DNA of 64,000 nucleotides. Source: Kordia sp. SMS9 (lineage in GTDB: Bacteria > Bacteroidota > Bacteroidia > Flavobacteriales > Flavobacteriaceae). A program made the translations under genes and the position numbers. Below, in pieces: positions 33,316 through 41,570 of this stretch. The notes beneath the pieces were generated by a model that was not told the origin of the DNA, did no database searches, and saw only the letters and a list, made by a program, of their open reading frames with translations. The stretch lies in contig NZ_CP031153.1 of NCBI RefSeq assembly GCF_003352465.1, forward strand, positions 2,656,987 through 2,720,986, in the 5' to 3' direction. Within the stretch, counting starts at the first letter, position 1. Each line of letters opens with the position of its first letter.

Positions 33316-34668
33316 TTATGCTGCTATTTGTTGCTTTTTGTAGATTCTTCTTCCGATTTCTAAGGCATTAGCGGTATGTATACCAAAGAATATCCACAAG
33401 GTTTCTGTAAGCTTTGTTTTTGCTTTTATTTTTTTGAGATGATAATACTCTTTTTCCTTGCCAAAGCTACCTTCTAATCGCGTAGCTCTTTCTTTTGTGA
33501 TTAAGCTCTTTAATTTTTTCTCTTGCTTGTAGTCTTTAGGAGGCCTTCCTTTTCTTTTGAAGTCAGTTTTAATCTTGTGCTTTGTGACAAAGTTTCTATT
33601 CTTGTTTGTGGCATATATAGCATCTGCTCCAATGATCTTGGTTTTTCTATGGGTAAGATCTTGTGCTTTATAGATCGTAGCTTGCAGTCGCGTTCCCTCA
33701 TTGAAGGCATGAAAACTTAGGTGTTCTATAAAGCTAATTCCATCGATTTGTAGTTTGTTAACTTTGGCACCGAACTCTACGGGTTTGATTTCTTTTCCTC
33801 GAACGATAGGTCGTAAGTAGTCCTTTGCAATACTTACAATACGGTCTTTAATCTTATTACCTGTTCTGAAGTGATATTCTTGTTGAGAGTAAACTTTTTT
33901 GATTGTAGCTACTCTGCGATAGTATTGTACACTTGCTTGCAAGTTGTACTTTTTACGTAAGTGAGCTTCAAAGTCGATAAACTTCTTTAATAACAATAAA
34001 AGTGCCCGTGTCAGTGATTTTCGTTTGGACTTGGACTTACGACGCATCTTGCTAAAGCCATGATAACGTAGTTTCCATTTCAAGTATTTACTGCGTATCA
34101 TTTTTACCCCTACTACTTTAGCATTTTTACGGAGTTGCTTATACATCCAATGAACAGCTTCCCATAGTAGCTTTTGGTTGGAAGGATACCGCAGTTCACT
34201 ATCATAACAAGTAGCATCCACAGTGACTTGATTAGGATTTTCAATATAATCAGACCAGTGTACATATAGACATTTTTGCAATACATCAATATCTAAGCTA
34301 GCAGATAGCTCACATCGTATTTGACTTACAATTTTATAATTAGTGATACGGTCAAAACCCAAATGTAAATCACAAAAAAACTGATAATCAATATTACTGT
34401 TGAGTTGTTCTATAAGTCGCTTATCACTGCAACAGGCATAATGTTTTAAAAACATCAGCGCAATCCGACCTTGTGGACTAAAGGACATTTTAGTTCCTTT
34501 AGAAGATTCTTTAAGGTCAAAATATCTAACCAAATCAGACCAAGGAATGGCAGTGTAAATCTTACCAAGATCACTCTCTAAAAATCGAACATAATATGCA
34601 TCAAAATTTTCAACAGAAGATAAAAAGGAAAATTTGTGCTGAAACTCACTAATTCTTTGTATTTTCAT
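33316..34668 (-). CDS. DDE transposase (DUF772 N-terminus, IS5/IS1182-like)
   Basis: I choose ATG 34668 (MKIQRISEFQHKFSFLSSVE), 450 aa; ATG 34713 upstream lies in the loop of a hairpin and would give 465 aa. The N-terminal DUF772 region contains ALMFLKHYACCSDKRLIEQL. DDE residues sit in TVDATCYDSE, KIIGADAIYATNKN and the EGSFGKEKEYYHLKKI block. The frame is intact, so the element may be active. Family placement is by motif, not by database comparison. Confidence 0.88.
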   Translation of the reverse strand: MKIQRISEFQHKFSFLSSVENFDAYYVRFLESDLGKIYTAIPWSDLVRYFDLKESSKGTKMSFSPQGRIALMFLKHYACCSDKRLIEQLNSNIDYQFFCDLHLGFDRITNYKIVSQIRCELSASLDIDVLQKCLYVHWSDYIENPNQVTVDATCYDSELRYPSNQKLLWEAVHWMYKQLRKNAKVVGVKMIRSKYLKWKLRYHGFSKMRRKSKSKRKSLTRALLLLLKKFIDFEAHLRKKYNLQASVQYYRRVATIKKVYSQQEYHFRTGNKIKDRIVSIAKDYLRPIVRGKEIKPVEFGAKVNKLQIDGISFIEHLSFHAFNEGTRLQATIYKAQDLTHRKTKIIGADAIYATNKNRNFVTKHKIKTDFKRKGRPPKDYKQEKKLKSLITKERATRLEGSFGKEKEYYHLKKIKAKTKLTETLWIFFGIHTANALEIGRRIYKKQQIAA

Positions 34669-34683
34669 AGCTAGAGAAAAAAG

Positions 34684-34725
34684 AAAACCCCGTTTTTGCA
34701 CCATATCGGTCATTTTCGGGGTTTT
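34684..34725 (-). terminator. Hairpin/terminator at the 5' end of the transposase gene
   Basis: On the minus strand AAAACCCCG (34725-34717) and CGGGGTTTT (34692-34684) form a 9-bp stem with a 24-nt loop holding two ATG codons, followed by CTTTTTTC. It would stop or silence transcripts entering from outside the IS. Confidence 0.7.
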
Positions 34726-34790
34726 ATGTTTCTTTAAGTTACAAAGAAATACTAGTATTTACAAGGCTTTAGATATTTTCTGAATGCGCC

Positions 34791-34810
34791 TATTTTTGGT
34801 TGGTTAGTTA
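34791..34810 (+). repeat. 50-bp module copy B, right part with target duplication
   Basis: TATTTT (34791-34796) followed by the last 14 bases of the module (34797-34810). A terminator hairpin follows, as in copies A and C. Confidence 0.9.
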
Positions 34811-34817
34811 AAGAAAA

Positions 34818-34841
34818 AGCATCTTTCGAGATGCTTTTTTT
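34818..34841 (+). terminator. Terminator attached to module copy B
   Basis: agcatct-ttcg-agatgct (34818-34835), then a T-run. The copy C hairpin has C-G where this has T-A at the top of the stem, a compensatory change. Confidence 0.8.
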
Positions 34842-34908
34842 ATGCAATGATGCGAAAAGTACTATTGATACGACCGTTAATCTTTCGAGCTGTTTTCGGA
34901 ATTTGATG
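34840..34908 (-). pseudogene. Remnant of the 3' end of an alkB gene (22 codons)
   Basis: The minus-strand frame reads HQIPKTARKINGRINSTFRI-IA-stop, matching the C-terminus of the intact AlkB at 39804 (HQIPKTAKPIQGRINSTFRI-IV-stop). Most DNA differences are at silent positions. It abuts the hybrid histidine kinase gene and lies beside the same module and terminator that flank the real alkB end. Confidence 0.88.
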
Positions 34909-34915
34909 CAGTCAT

Positions 34916-37681
34916 TCACGCTACTTTCTTATTGGCAAGTTTTCCTGGTTTAATTCCAAAACGCGTTTCAAAAGCTTTATTAAAATAAGATCTACTATTT
35001 AATCCTATTTGGTAAATAACTTCATTTAATGATAGCTGTCTTTTATTTGTAATTAAAATGTATGCTTTTAATAAACGAATTTCTAAAATAAGTTTTCTCG
35101 GTGATAAGCCCGTTTTATTCTTTATAATATGTATGAACTGTTTGTGACTATAGCCACATTTTTCAGCTAGTATTTTTATCGTAAAATTTGGATCATTTAA
35201 ATGGTCATGTATGATAGCACTAACTTTTCGAATGAAATCAGAATAAGCACCATTATAATGAATACCTAATCCATCATTATTTAAAAGTTGTTTTTGATAA
35301 ATTGAAGGCTCAATGAAAGTACGAATACAAGCTAATAGTTCATCTACTGTAAAGGGTTTAATTAAATATTTGTTGATTTCTATTGGGGCATTATCAATAT
35401 TTGCAAAATATTCCTTTACAGAAGAGGTCATCATAACAAATGGAATTTTACCTAGATTTTTGTTTTTATTTAACTTTTGTTTCAACTCAAATCCACTCAT
35501 TTGAGGCATACAAAGATCAGATATAATTAGATCAAAATTTTGATTCTGGCATTTCTCTAGTGCTTCTTTACCATTGAATGCGTATTTACAATCAAAAGAT
35601 TCTCCCAATGCCTTTGCAATGAATTGCGTCATACCAATTAGATCATCTACGATTAAAATGGAAGGCAAATTACCCTCTTTTTTAACGACTTTGGATACAT
35701 TAGAAGTTAGTAAATTATATTGATGATTCTTTTCGTTTATATATAAAGTATAGTTTTCTATATTTAAAGGAAGTTGAACTGTAAAAACACTTCCAACGCC
35801 TTCATCGCTTTCCAGCGTAATACTACCATTAAGGAAAGTAACCAGTTTTTTTACCAGTGAAAGTCCAATGCCAAAACCTCCTGAAGCGTTTTGTTGGTTG
35901 GTTTGAAAAAAACGATTGAAAACTTTTGTTTGTTCTTTTTGAGGAATTCCAATACCTTCATCTTTTACAGTAATGGTTATACCTGATTTATTTATGTAAG
36001 AATGTATGTGAATGGTACCTGATGAATTTGAATATTTTATGGCATTGCTTACCAAATTATTTACGATTTTATGCAAACTATCATAATCAAAGGATATTTT
36101 TTGGTCTTTATGGATATTGGTTTTATAGTAAATTTCTATTTGTTTGAGCTCAGCAATGCCAATAAACATACTGAATGTTTCATGTAAAAAACTTCCAAGC
36201 TTTTCTTTAGTGTGTTTTTTGGGACAATCAACGTTATCAAGCTTTATTAGTGTTAAAAAGTTTGTGATGTTATTACTAATAAATTTTGTGTTTTGTTCTG
36301 CTAGCTTTGTATAATCAATTACTTTGTTATAGTCGGAAGCGGAGGTGTTAATTAATTTTAGATATCCTTTAATAACAGTTATTGGAGTGCTGATTTCATG
36401 AGAAATGTTTTCAATGAATTGCGATTTCTCTTTATCTATTTTTTTGAGTTTGTTATTTAATTTTTGCTTATTTTGGTTTAAGTAGAATCCTACGAATACC
36501 AATAGTAATGCAAAAAATAAAATTATAGAAATAATTAATATAGTTCTTTGTTGTGCTTTATTCTCAATCGTTTTACTTTTTACTTCCTTGTCTTTTATTT
36601 GATTATCAAATGATAATTGGTTGATGGTTGCAAAATTTATATTCCGTTTCTTTTTAAGCAAATTGTTGTTTTCATATATGGCTAATGCCTTTTTATAGTT
36701 TCCTTGCTTTTTATAGGCCCTTATTAAAATAGCTCCTGCTTGTAATATTTTATTCAAGTTTCCTTGTTGTTTAAAATTATAGGCTTTTTTAGCATATTCA
36801 ATTTGAGACGCACTATTTCCTTTCCGCTCTTCTAACATTGACTTCAAAAGATAATACTCTAAGAAAAACACACTGTGTTTCTCTCTTGTTTTTATTTCTT
36901 GATAAATGCTTTCTAGCTTCTCAGAAACTTCATCGTATTTATCTTGATCAATGTATAAGTAAATCAGAAAAAAATTAGCTAATATCTGTCTGTGTTTTAA
37001 CCTATTCATTTTACTTCTAGCTAAAGCTTTGTGGGCATATTCAAAAGCAGTATTAATATCGCCTTGTAATCTTTTTATTTTGGTAATGGTTAAATAGACA
37101 ATAGAAGAGATTCTTTTTTCGTCAATGGAGTTTGATTGTACGTAGTTGAAGAAGTTGTCATATTCTTTCATTGCCAAATCATAGGAAGTTTTCTTCATAA
37201 ATATAAGCGCCTTTTCGGTACTAGCACTTTGCCTAAATCTAAAATATTCAAAAGGAGTTCGACTTAACTCAATACTTAGAATAATTTCGTTAAAATAATT
37301 CAACGCTTCAATATTATTTCCAGATTCGGCTAAGGCAGTAGCCATATAACCTGTACTCAGCAAATATTGTTTAAAGGTGCTTTCAGAATTTTTAGAAATC
37401 GTTCTAGCGATATCAGCATAATAATAAACACTGTCGAGTTTTGGATTTTTTAAGTAATACCCAGAAGTTAAGTAAATATTAGAAATTTCAATATTAGCAT
37501 TGGCTATATCCTCAATATTGGTAAGGGTATCAATACTTCTTAAATAATAGGATATTTTTTCCTTGTCATCTAATTTTAATTGATTTTCTAATTTTGGTAA
37601 AGAATCATTGGAAAAAGAAAAACAATCTATATAAAATAATATTAGTAAAAATAAAGTAAAGTGAAATCTAATGTTTATCAA
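34916..37681 (-). CDS. Hybrid two-component regulator: TPR - kinase - receiver - AraC HTH
   Basis: The 921-aa protein starts with TTG (37681; no ATG fits) and a signal peptide (FHFTLFLLILFYIDCFSFS). Order of domains: periplasmic TPR-like helices (about 40-370), one membrane helix (about 375-398), HisKA with ISHEISTPITVIKGYL (His about 429), HATPase_c (NNLVSNAIKYS; DEGIGIPQ; GFGIGLSLVKKL), a receiver with VDD and phospho-acceptor Asp in ISDLCMPQ (about 722) and Lys in IKPF, then an AraC-type HTH (about 825-921). It senses an unknown signal in the periplasm and regulates genes directly. The divergent exported proteins at 38006-39591 are the obvious candidate targets. Confidence 0.92.
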   Translation of the reverse strand: MINIRFHFTLFLLILFYIDCFSFSNDSLPKLENQLKLDDKEKISYYLRSIDTLTNIEDIANANIEISNIYLTSGYYLKNPKLDSVYYYADIARTISKNSESTFKQYLLSTGYMATALAESGNNIEALNYFNEIILSIELSRTPFEYFRFRQSASTEKALIFMKKTSYDLAMKEYDNFFNYVQSNSIDEKRISSIVYLTITKIKRLQGDINTAFEYAHKALARSKMNRLKHRQILANFFLIYLYIDQDKYDEVSEKLESIYQEIKTREKHSVFFLEYYLLKSMLEERKGNSASQIEYAKKAYNFKQQGNLNKILQAGAILIRAYKKQGNYKKALAIYENNNLLKKKRNINFATINQLSFDNQIKDKEVKSKTIENKAQQRTILIISIILFFALLLVFVGFYLNQNKQKLNNKLKKIDKEKSQFIENISHEISTPITVIKGYLKLINTSASDYNKVIDYTKLAEQNTKFISNNITNFLTLIKLDNVDCPKKHTKEKLGSFLHETFSMFIGIAELKQIEIYYKTNIHKDQKISFDYDSLHKIVNNLVSNAIKYSNSSGTIHIHSYINKSGITITVKDEGIGIPQKEQTKVFNRFFQTNQQNASGGFGIGLSLVKKLVTFLNGSITLESDEGVGSVFTVQLPLNIENYTLYINEKNHQYNLLTSNVSKVVKKEGNLPSILIVDDLIGMTQFIAKALGESFDCKYAFNGKEALEKCQNQNFDLIISDLCMPQMSGFELKQKLNKNKNLGKIPFVMMTSSVKEYFANIDNAPIEINKYLIKPFTVDELLACIRTFIEPSIYQKQLLNNDGLGIHYNGAYSDFIRKVSAIIHDHLNDPNFTIKILAEKCGYSHKQFIHIIKNKTGLSPRKLILEIRLLKAYILITNKRQLSLNEVIYQIGLNSRSYFNKAFETRFGIKPGKLANKKVA

Positions 37682-38005
37682 AATAAATAGGTTAAAAAGT
37701 TAATTCTATGCCTTTTATTTTAGGGAAGTAATTTAGGGGTTTATAAAAATAGTGTTTTTTAATTTACTATAAGAAAAAACTGTAATAAAAAGCGATACTA
37801 ATCTATTACAGTTTAAATTCTCGAAAACAGTACAAAAAGGTAAAAAAAAAGCAGGTTTTTAAATAAGTTGTGAATGTTTAGGTAAAATTAAAATCTGATT
37901 AATCAACTTATTTACAATTATTTAGCATAAAGTTTTTGATGTAACAATACCTACAGTACATCATTAACAATTATAACCAATTTATTAATTTTTAAAACTT
38001 AAATT
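37682..38005. other. Divergent control region between the hybrid kinase and the secreted proteins
   Basis: 324 bp, very AT-rich, no reading frame. It contains the inverted repeat TGATGTA-N13-TACATCA (37937-37963). No clear TAnnTTTG box was found. Confidence 0.5.
37937..37963. promoter_or_regulatory. Inverted repeat TGATGTA-N13-TACATCA
   Basis: Perfect 7-bp arms (37937-37943 and 37957-37963), about two helical turns centre to centre, 43 nt before ATG 38006. It is a candidate operator for the divergently encoded AraC-type hybrid regulator. Confidence 0.4.
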
Positions 38006-38872
38006 ATGAAAAAAACACTTTTAAAACGATTGTTTAACGCAAAAGCCTCAATTGCTTTCTCTATGCTACTAGGGGGAATTTTGCTTTTGTATGCATGTAG
38101 CGATGATACTTTTAATGAAGAAAATTTGGATGTCAATTCAACTGAAAATATTGACATTGTAGATGAAAACTCCATGAAACTTATTGTTGATGGCAAATTT
38201 GAAAAAGCTATCGCTGATATAAATTCAATTGATGATGAACTTTATAAATACATTGTAGTCAAAAGTAGTACTAATGAAATTGAAGCATTTACAACAGAGG
38301 AATCCTTTCAAAGCTTTAATGAATATACAGATATAATATCCAAGATAAATACTTTGAAATCAGAAGCTGTGAGCAATGTAAATGAACCATTTATTTCTCC
38401 AAATGATAAAAATTCTTTCTTTACAAACAGATCACGTAAAGGGCAAGGTAATGAAATCGGTAAAAGTACTAATGTAAATGATTTATCCTACATATTTGAT
38501 TTCAATTGGCCGAATCATTCAGATGAATTAGTAGCACACCTTGAAGGTACAGTGCCTGGTCCTTATTCTTGGTCTACTCCTGTAAATTACCATTCTATAA
38601 TGAGAATACGTCCACAAACAAACCCAGTCTATGACACACAATATTATCATTTTGATGATGTTGCTGTTGTGGAGGCTGATAATTACAATTCTATTTACCA
38701 TATGATTATTTATTCAGATAAAATAACCGTAAGAAACCTTTACAATAGTAGCAAATATCTCATTTTAACAACGGGAGCTAATTATAGCGGTACATTTTAT
38801 TCTTATACGATTCAAAATAATGATCATGTCGAAATACCTAATATATCTTTTCAATCAATAGGAATTTTTTAA
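38006..38872 (+). CDS. Exported lipoprotein of unknown function (288 aa)
   Basis: The N-terminus MKKTLLKRLFNAKASIAFSM runs into a hydrophobic segment ending LLLYACSDD, a lipobox with Asp after Cys. The first half is acidic and helical (IVDGKFEKAIADINSIDDEL). The second half (about 165-288) is beta-rich with several His and Tyr (NWPNHSDELVAHLEGTVPGPYSW; IYHMIIYSDKITVRNLY). No family is recognised. The gene lies 20 nt before the next exported protein gene and divergent from the hybrid sensor. Confidence 0.75.
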   Translation: MKKTLLKRLFNAKASIAFSMLLGGILLLYACSDDTFNEENLDVNSTENIDIVDENSMKLIVDGKFEKAIADINSIDDELYKYIVVKSSTNEIEAFTTEESFQSFNEYTDIISKINTLKSEAVSNVNEPFISPNDKNSFFTNRSRKGQGNEIGKSTNVNDLSYIFDFNWPNHSDELVAHLEGTVPGPYSWSTPVNYHSIMRIRPQTNPVYDTQYYHFDDVAVVEADNYNSIYHMIIYSDKITVRNLYNSSKYLILTTGANYSGTFYSYTIQNNDHVEIPNISFQSIGIF

Positions 38873-38892
38873 TAATCTTAAATTACAAAAAA

Positions 38893-39591
38893 ATGAAAAC
38901 ATTACAAAAAATAAGTTTTGCATTAATTATTTTGATATCTCTAAGTAGTTTTGCTTCACCTGAATACTCAAAAAAAATAGATACAGATAGAAATGAACTG
39001 ATTGATAAAATGTCAAATGATAATGATGTTTCCGAATTTTGTATAACTCTCCTAAAAGAGAGAATGGCAATTAATTTATATGGAGACATTAACTTAGTTA
39101 AAAACTCTGAAGTTTTGAAGGAATTTGGCATCATCAAAGCCAAACAAGTAAAAATTGTTAGAGATAAATATCCTGAATTATTAGAGTTAAACTTATCAGA
39201 AAGACAAGAAGTTTTTGAAAAGGCTTTGAGTAAAAGCACAAATTATAAAGATCAGCTTAAATGCCTAGGAATGAATTTTTTAAGGCTGGCTGTTGCTCAG
39301 GGATACGTTACAGGTATGAAGTGGAAATTGGTTAAGTTGGGGATTTGCGCTGCTGGATCTGTATTTGTAGATGCCTCACAGGAGATAGCAACAGGTGGTA
39401 CTGCCACTCCAGCAGTAACTGCAGAAGTTATAGAAGAAGCTAAATTTTGCTTGGCTGTGAGTAGGATTTTGAATGGAGGTCAATTAGTAATTGTTGAAGA
39501 AGCATTGAGAAGAATATTATTTGGCTGTAGCAATGATAGAGATTATGATTTTGACGAAGATGCTGACGAAGATGGTGTAAATGATAATTAA
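38893..39591 (+). CDS. Exported protein of unknown function (232 aa)
   Basis: A signal peptide (MKTLQKISFALIILISLSSFA) is followed by a helical body with six cysteines spread over FCITLLKE, LKCLGMN, LGICAAGS, KFCLAVS and FGCSNDR, and an Ala/Thr-rich segment DASQEIATGGTATPAVTAEV. The C-terminus DYDFDEDADEDGVNDN resembles one thrombospondin type 3/calcium-binding repeat. It forms a pair with the 38006 gene (20-nt gap) and has a good terminator. Confidence 0.75.
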   Translation: MKTLQKISFALIILISLSSFASPEYSKKIDTDRNELIDKMSNDNDVSEFCITLLKERMAINLYGDINLVKNSEVLKEFGIIKAKQVKIVRDKYPELLELNLSERQEVFEKALSKSTNYKDQLKCLGMNFLRLAVAQGYVTGMKWKLVKLGICAAGSVFVDASQEIATGGTATPAVTAEVIEEAKFCLAVSRILNGGQLVIVEEALRRILFGCSNDRDYDFDEDADEDGVNDN

Positions 39592-39613
39592 CATTCATAG
39601 CAAATAATTCAAG

Positions 39614-39648
39614 AAACTGTCTCATTACATTAAATGAGGCAGTTTTTT
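39614..39648 (+). terminator. Terminator after the secreted-protein pair
   Basis: aaactgtctcatt (39614-39626) pairs with aatgaggcagttt (39633-39645) with one G-T pair, followed by T-run. Confidence 0.85.
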
Positions 39649-39725
39649 ACTTTGAGTAATTACAAATCAGAAAATTAAATACATTTTTAGATTAAACTGA
39701 AGATCAACGCGTATGTACTCGCTAA

Positions 39726-39775
39726 AGTTGGTTACTTTATACATAGCGCACGTTACATTTTTGGTTGGTTAGTTA
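39726..39775 (+). repeat. 50-bp dispersed module, copy C (diverged)
   Basis: It begins AGTTGGTTACTTT and ends with the same TTTTTGGTTGGTTAGTTA as copies A and B. The central ~20 bases differ (ATACATAGCGCACGTTACA). A terminator and the alkB 3' end follow, as for copy B. Confidence 0.8.
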
Positions 39776-39782
39776 AAGAAAG

Positions 39783-39806
39783 AGCATCCTTCGGGATGCT
39801 TTTTTA
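39783..39806 (+). terminator. Terminator at module copy C / alkB 3' end
   Basis: agcatcc-ttcg-ggatgct (39783-39800) with a UUCG-type loop and a following T-run on the plus strand. It may also serve the converging alkB transcript. Confidence 0.8.
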
Positions 39807-40418
39807 TACAATAATCCGAAACGTACTATTGATGCGACCTTGAATTGGTTTCGCCGTTTTTGGAATTTGATGCAACCATTTGTGCTGTGTTTCACCTTTC
39901 ATCACTAATAAACTTCCATGCTGTAGTAAAATTTTGTGTTTGAGGGTTTTATCCGTACGATGTTTGAGATGAAAATACCGCTCTTGTCCAAAACTCAACG
40001 AAGCAATAATTGGATTTACTCCTAATTCTTTTTCATTGTCTGCATGCCAGCCATTGCTGTCTTTTCCATCTCTGTAATAGTTGAGTAACATCGTAGTAAA
40101 ATTTACCTCGCAGGTTTGATCTACTTGTTGCTTTAAGTCAGCCAACAACGGCGTTAATGCATGTGGCGTCATTTTAATGTTGGAGTAACTATATGATTTT
40201 TGATTGGTTCCGTATAACGCTGTCAATCGTGGTTGTGCATACACTTTCCCAAACACTTTAATATCGTCTTGTTGCCAAGGCGTTTCGTCACGTAAGGTTT
40301 CAAAAATACGCGTTGCTTCTGTGGCAGGAATAAAATTGGGATAATACGTAATGTCAGCCTCAGGAAGATTCAGTTTTTGCGGACGATTATCAGAAAATAA
40401 AGAAGCTAGATTCATCAT
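39804..40418 (-). CDS. alkB: Alpha-ketoglutarate-dependent DNA/RNA demethylase AlkB
   Basis: The 204-aa enzyme oxidatively removes methyl lesions from nucleic-acid bases. Iron ligands are in WHADNE (H125, D127) and WLHQ (H183). The 2-oxoglutarate-binding motif is RINSTFR (R195, R201). ALYG and PLLADLKQQVD are typical of the AlkB2/3-like bacterial group. Its start lies 63 nt from the divergent vanX-like gene. Its 3' end, with terminator and 50-bp module, is duplicated at 34791-34908. Confidence 0.94.
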   Translation of the reverse strand: MMNLASLFSDNRPQKLNLPEADITYYPNFIPATEATRIFETLRDETPWQQDDIKVFGKVYAQPRLTALYGTNQKSYSYSNIKMTPHALTPLLADLKQQVDQTCEVNFTTMLLNYYRDGKDSNGWHADNEKELGVNPIIASLSFGQERYFHLKHRTDKTLKHKILLQHGSLLVMKGETQHKWLHQIPKTAKPIQGRINSTFRIIV

Positions 40419-40481
40419 ATTTTGTATTCAGAATCTAAAATTAATCATTATTTTGTCAATTCAGTTCGTAATTTACATCGC

Positions 40482-41156
40482 ATGCACACATTTCAATACC
40501 TTTTTATTGCACTTACGCTGCTACTTTTTAACAGCAGTGTTACGCAACTGCCCAAAGGTTTTGTGTATGTTTCAGATTATATTCCAGAAATTACACTAGA
40601 GTTGCGCTATTTTGGAACAAATAATTTTGTAGGAACACCTATAGATGGTTACGAAGCTGAAAAATGTATTTTATCATTACCAGCTACGAAAGCACTACAA
40701 AAAGCACAGGCAGCACTCAAAAAACAAAACATAGGAATTAAAATATTTGATGCGTACCGACCACAACGCGCCGTAGATCATTTTCGCCGTTGGGCAAGAA
40801 ACTTGAATGATACGTTGATGAAGAAACAGTTTTATCCTGATGTGGCTAAAAAAGATTTATTCAAACTAGAATATATCGCCACAAAATCGCGTCATAGTAG
40901 TGGAAGTACGGTGGATGTTACTTTAATTCATTTGGACACAAAAGAAGAACTCGATATGGGAAGTTCGTATGATTTCTTTGGAAAAATTTCATGGGTTTCG
41001 TATCAAGAATTAACCAAAGCACAACTACACAATCGGAAACTATTGCAAGAAACCATGTTGCAAAATGGTTTTCGAAACTATCCACAAGAGTGGTGGCATT
41101 TTACACTACGCGGCGAACCCAATCGCAACCAGTATTTTGACTTTCCAGTTCAGTAA
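40482..41156 (+). CDS. D-Ala-D-Ala dipeptidase (VanX-like, peptidase M15D)
   Basis: I choose ATG 40482, giving a signal peptide (MHTFQYLFIALTLLLFNSSV). An upstream TTG frame is less likely. The 224-aa protein has the zinc motifs SRHSSGSTVDV (H138, D145) and EWWHF (catalytic E203, ligand H206), and the substrate block IKIFDAYRPQRAV. It cleaves D-Ala-D-Ala or related dipeptides in the periplasm for cell-wall recycling. The GG-peptide genes start 64 nt downstream on the same strand. Confidence 0.93.
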   Translation: MHTFQYLFIALTLLLFNSSVTQLPKGFVYVSDYIPEITLELRYFGTNNFVGTPIDGYEAEKCILSLPATKALQKAQAALKKQNIGIKIFDAYRPQRAVDHFRRWARNLNDTLMKKQFYPDVAKKDLFKLEYIATKSRHSSGSTVDVTLIHLDTKEELDMGSSYDFFGKISWVSYQELTKAQLHNRKLLQETMLQNGFRNYPQEWWHFTLRGEPNRNQYFDFPVQ

Positions 41157-41220
41157 TTGTAGGCTGTTTGAAGATTTTTTGTATCTTATTGATTATTAAT
41201 TGATAAAATCAAAAAAAACC

Positions 41221-41364
41221 ATGATTCAAAACTTAAAAGCATTTGAAATTCAAAACACATCGCAAATTCTAGGCGGCGAAGAAGTTACTGATGAAACTTC
41301 TGTAAACAGACGAAAAAGTGCGGATAAAATGCACAACAAAATCACGCAATTAATGATGGCGTAA
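41221..41364 (+). CDS. GG-leader peptide 1 (47 aa)
   Basis: The frame MIQNLKAFEIQNTSQILGGE has a double-glycine leader (Gly18-Gly19) of the type cut by C39-peptidase ABC exporters, followed by a 28-residue charged tail with no Cys, ending KITQLMMA. Leader and length closely match the next gene (MIQKLKTFEIKNASQITGGE), which makes chance very unlikely. It is probably a secreted bacteriocin- or signal-like peptide. No dedicated exporter is in this window. Confidence 0.75.
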   Translation: MIQNLKAFEIQNTSQILGGEEVTDETSVNRRKSADKMHNKITQLMMA

Positions 41365-41396
41365 ACACACATATTATTAATTTATAAAACCAACCT

Positions 41397-41540
41397 ATGA
41401 TTCAAAAGTTAAAAACATTCGAAATTAAAAATGCTTCACAAATTACTGGTGGAGAAGAAACAACTACTGAAGTTACAGTAAATAAAGCAAAAATGGCAGA
41501 CAAAGCCATGAATGCTATGACACAATACATTTCATCATAA
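41397..41540 (+). CDS. GG-leader peptide 2 (47 aa)
   Basis: MIQKLKTFEIKNASQITGGE continues ETTTEVTVNKAKMADKAMNA and ends MTQYISS. It has the same length as peptide 1, the same leader logic and an aligned tail (TSVNRRKSADKMHNKITQ versus VTVNKAKMADKAMNAMTQ), so the two are paralogues. Gap to peptide 1 is 32 nt. The tail is amphipathic and helical and has no cysteine. Confidence 0.75.
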   Translation: MIQKLKTFEIKNASQITGGEETTTEVTVNKAKMADKAMNAMTQYISS

Positions 41541-41570
41541 AATTTTTACCAATCAATTTATACACAAATT

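Larger units (their letters stand above)
33145..34790 (-). mobile_element. Complete IS (1646 bp), IS5/IS1182-like, with 6-bp target duplication
   Basis: The ends are perfect 17-bp inverted repeats, GGCGCATTCAGAAAATA at 33145-33161 and its complement at 34774-34790. TATTTT flanks both ends (33139-33144 and 34791-34796). Removing the IS and one TATTTT restores a sequence identical to module copy A over 50 bases. It contains one intact transposase gene and a terminator at each end of it. Confidence 0.95.
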
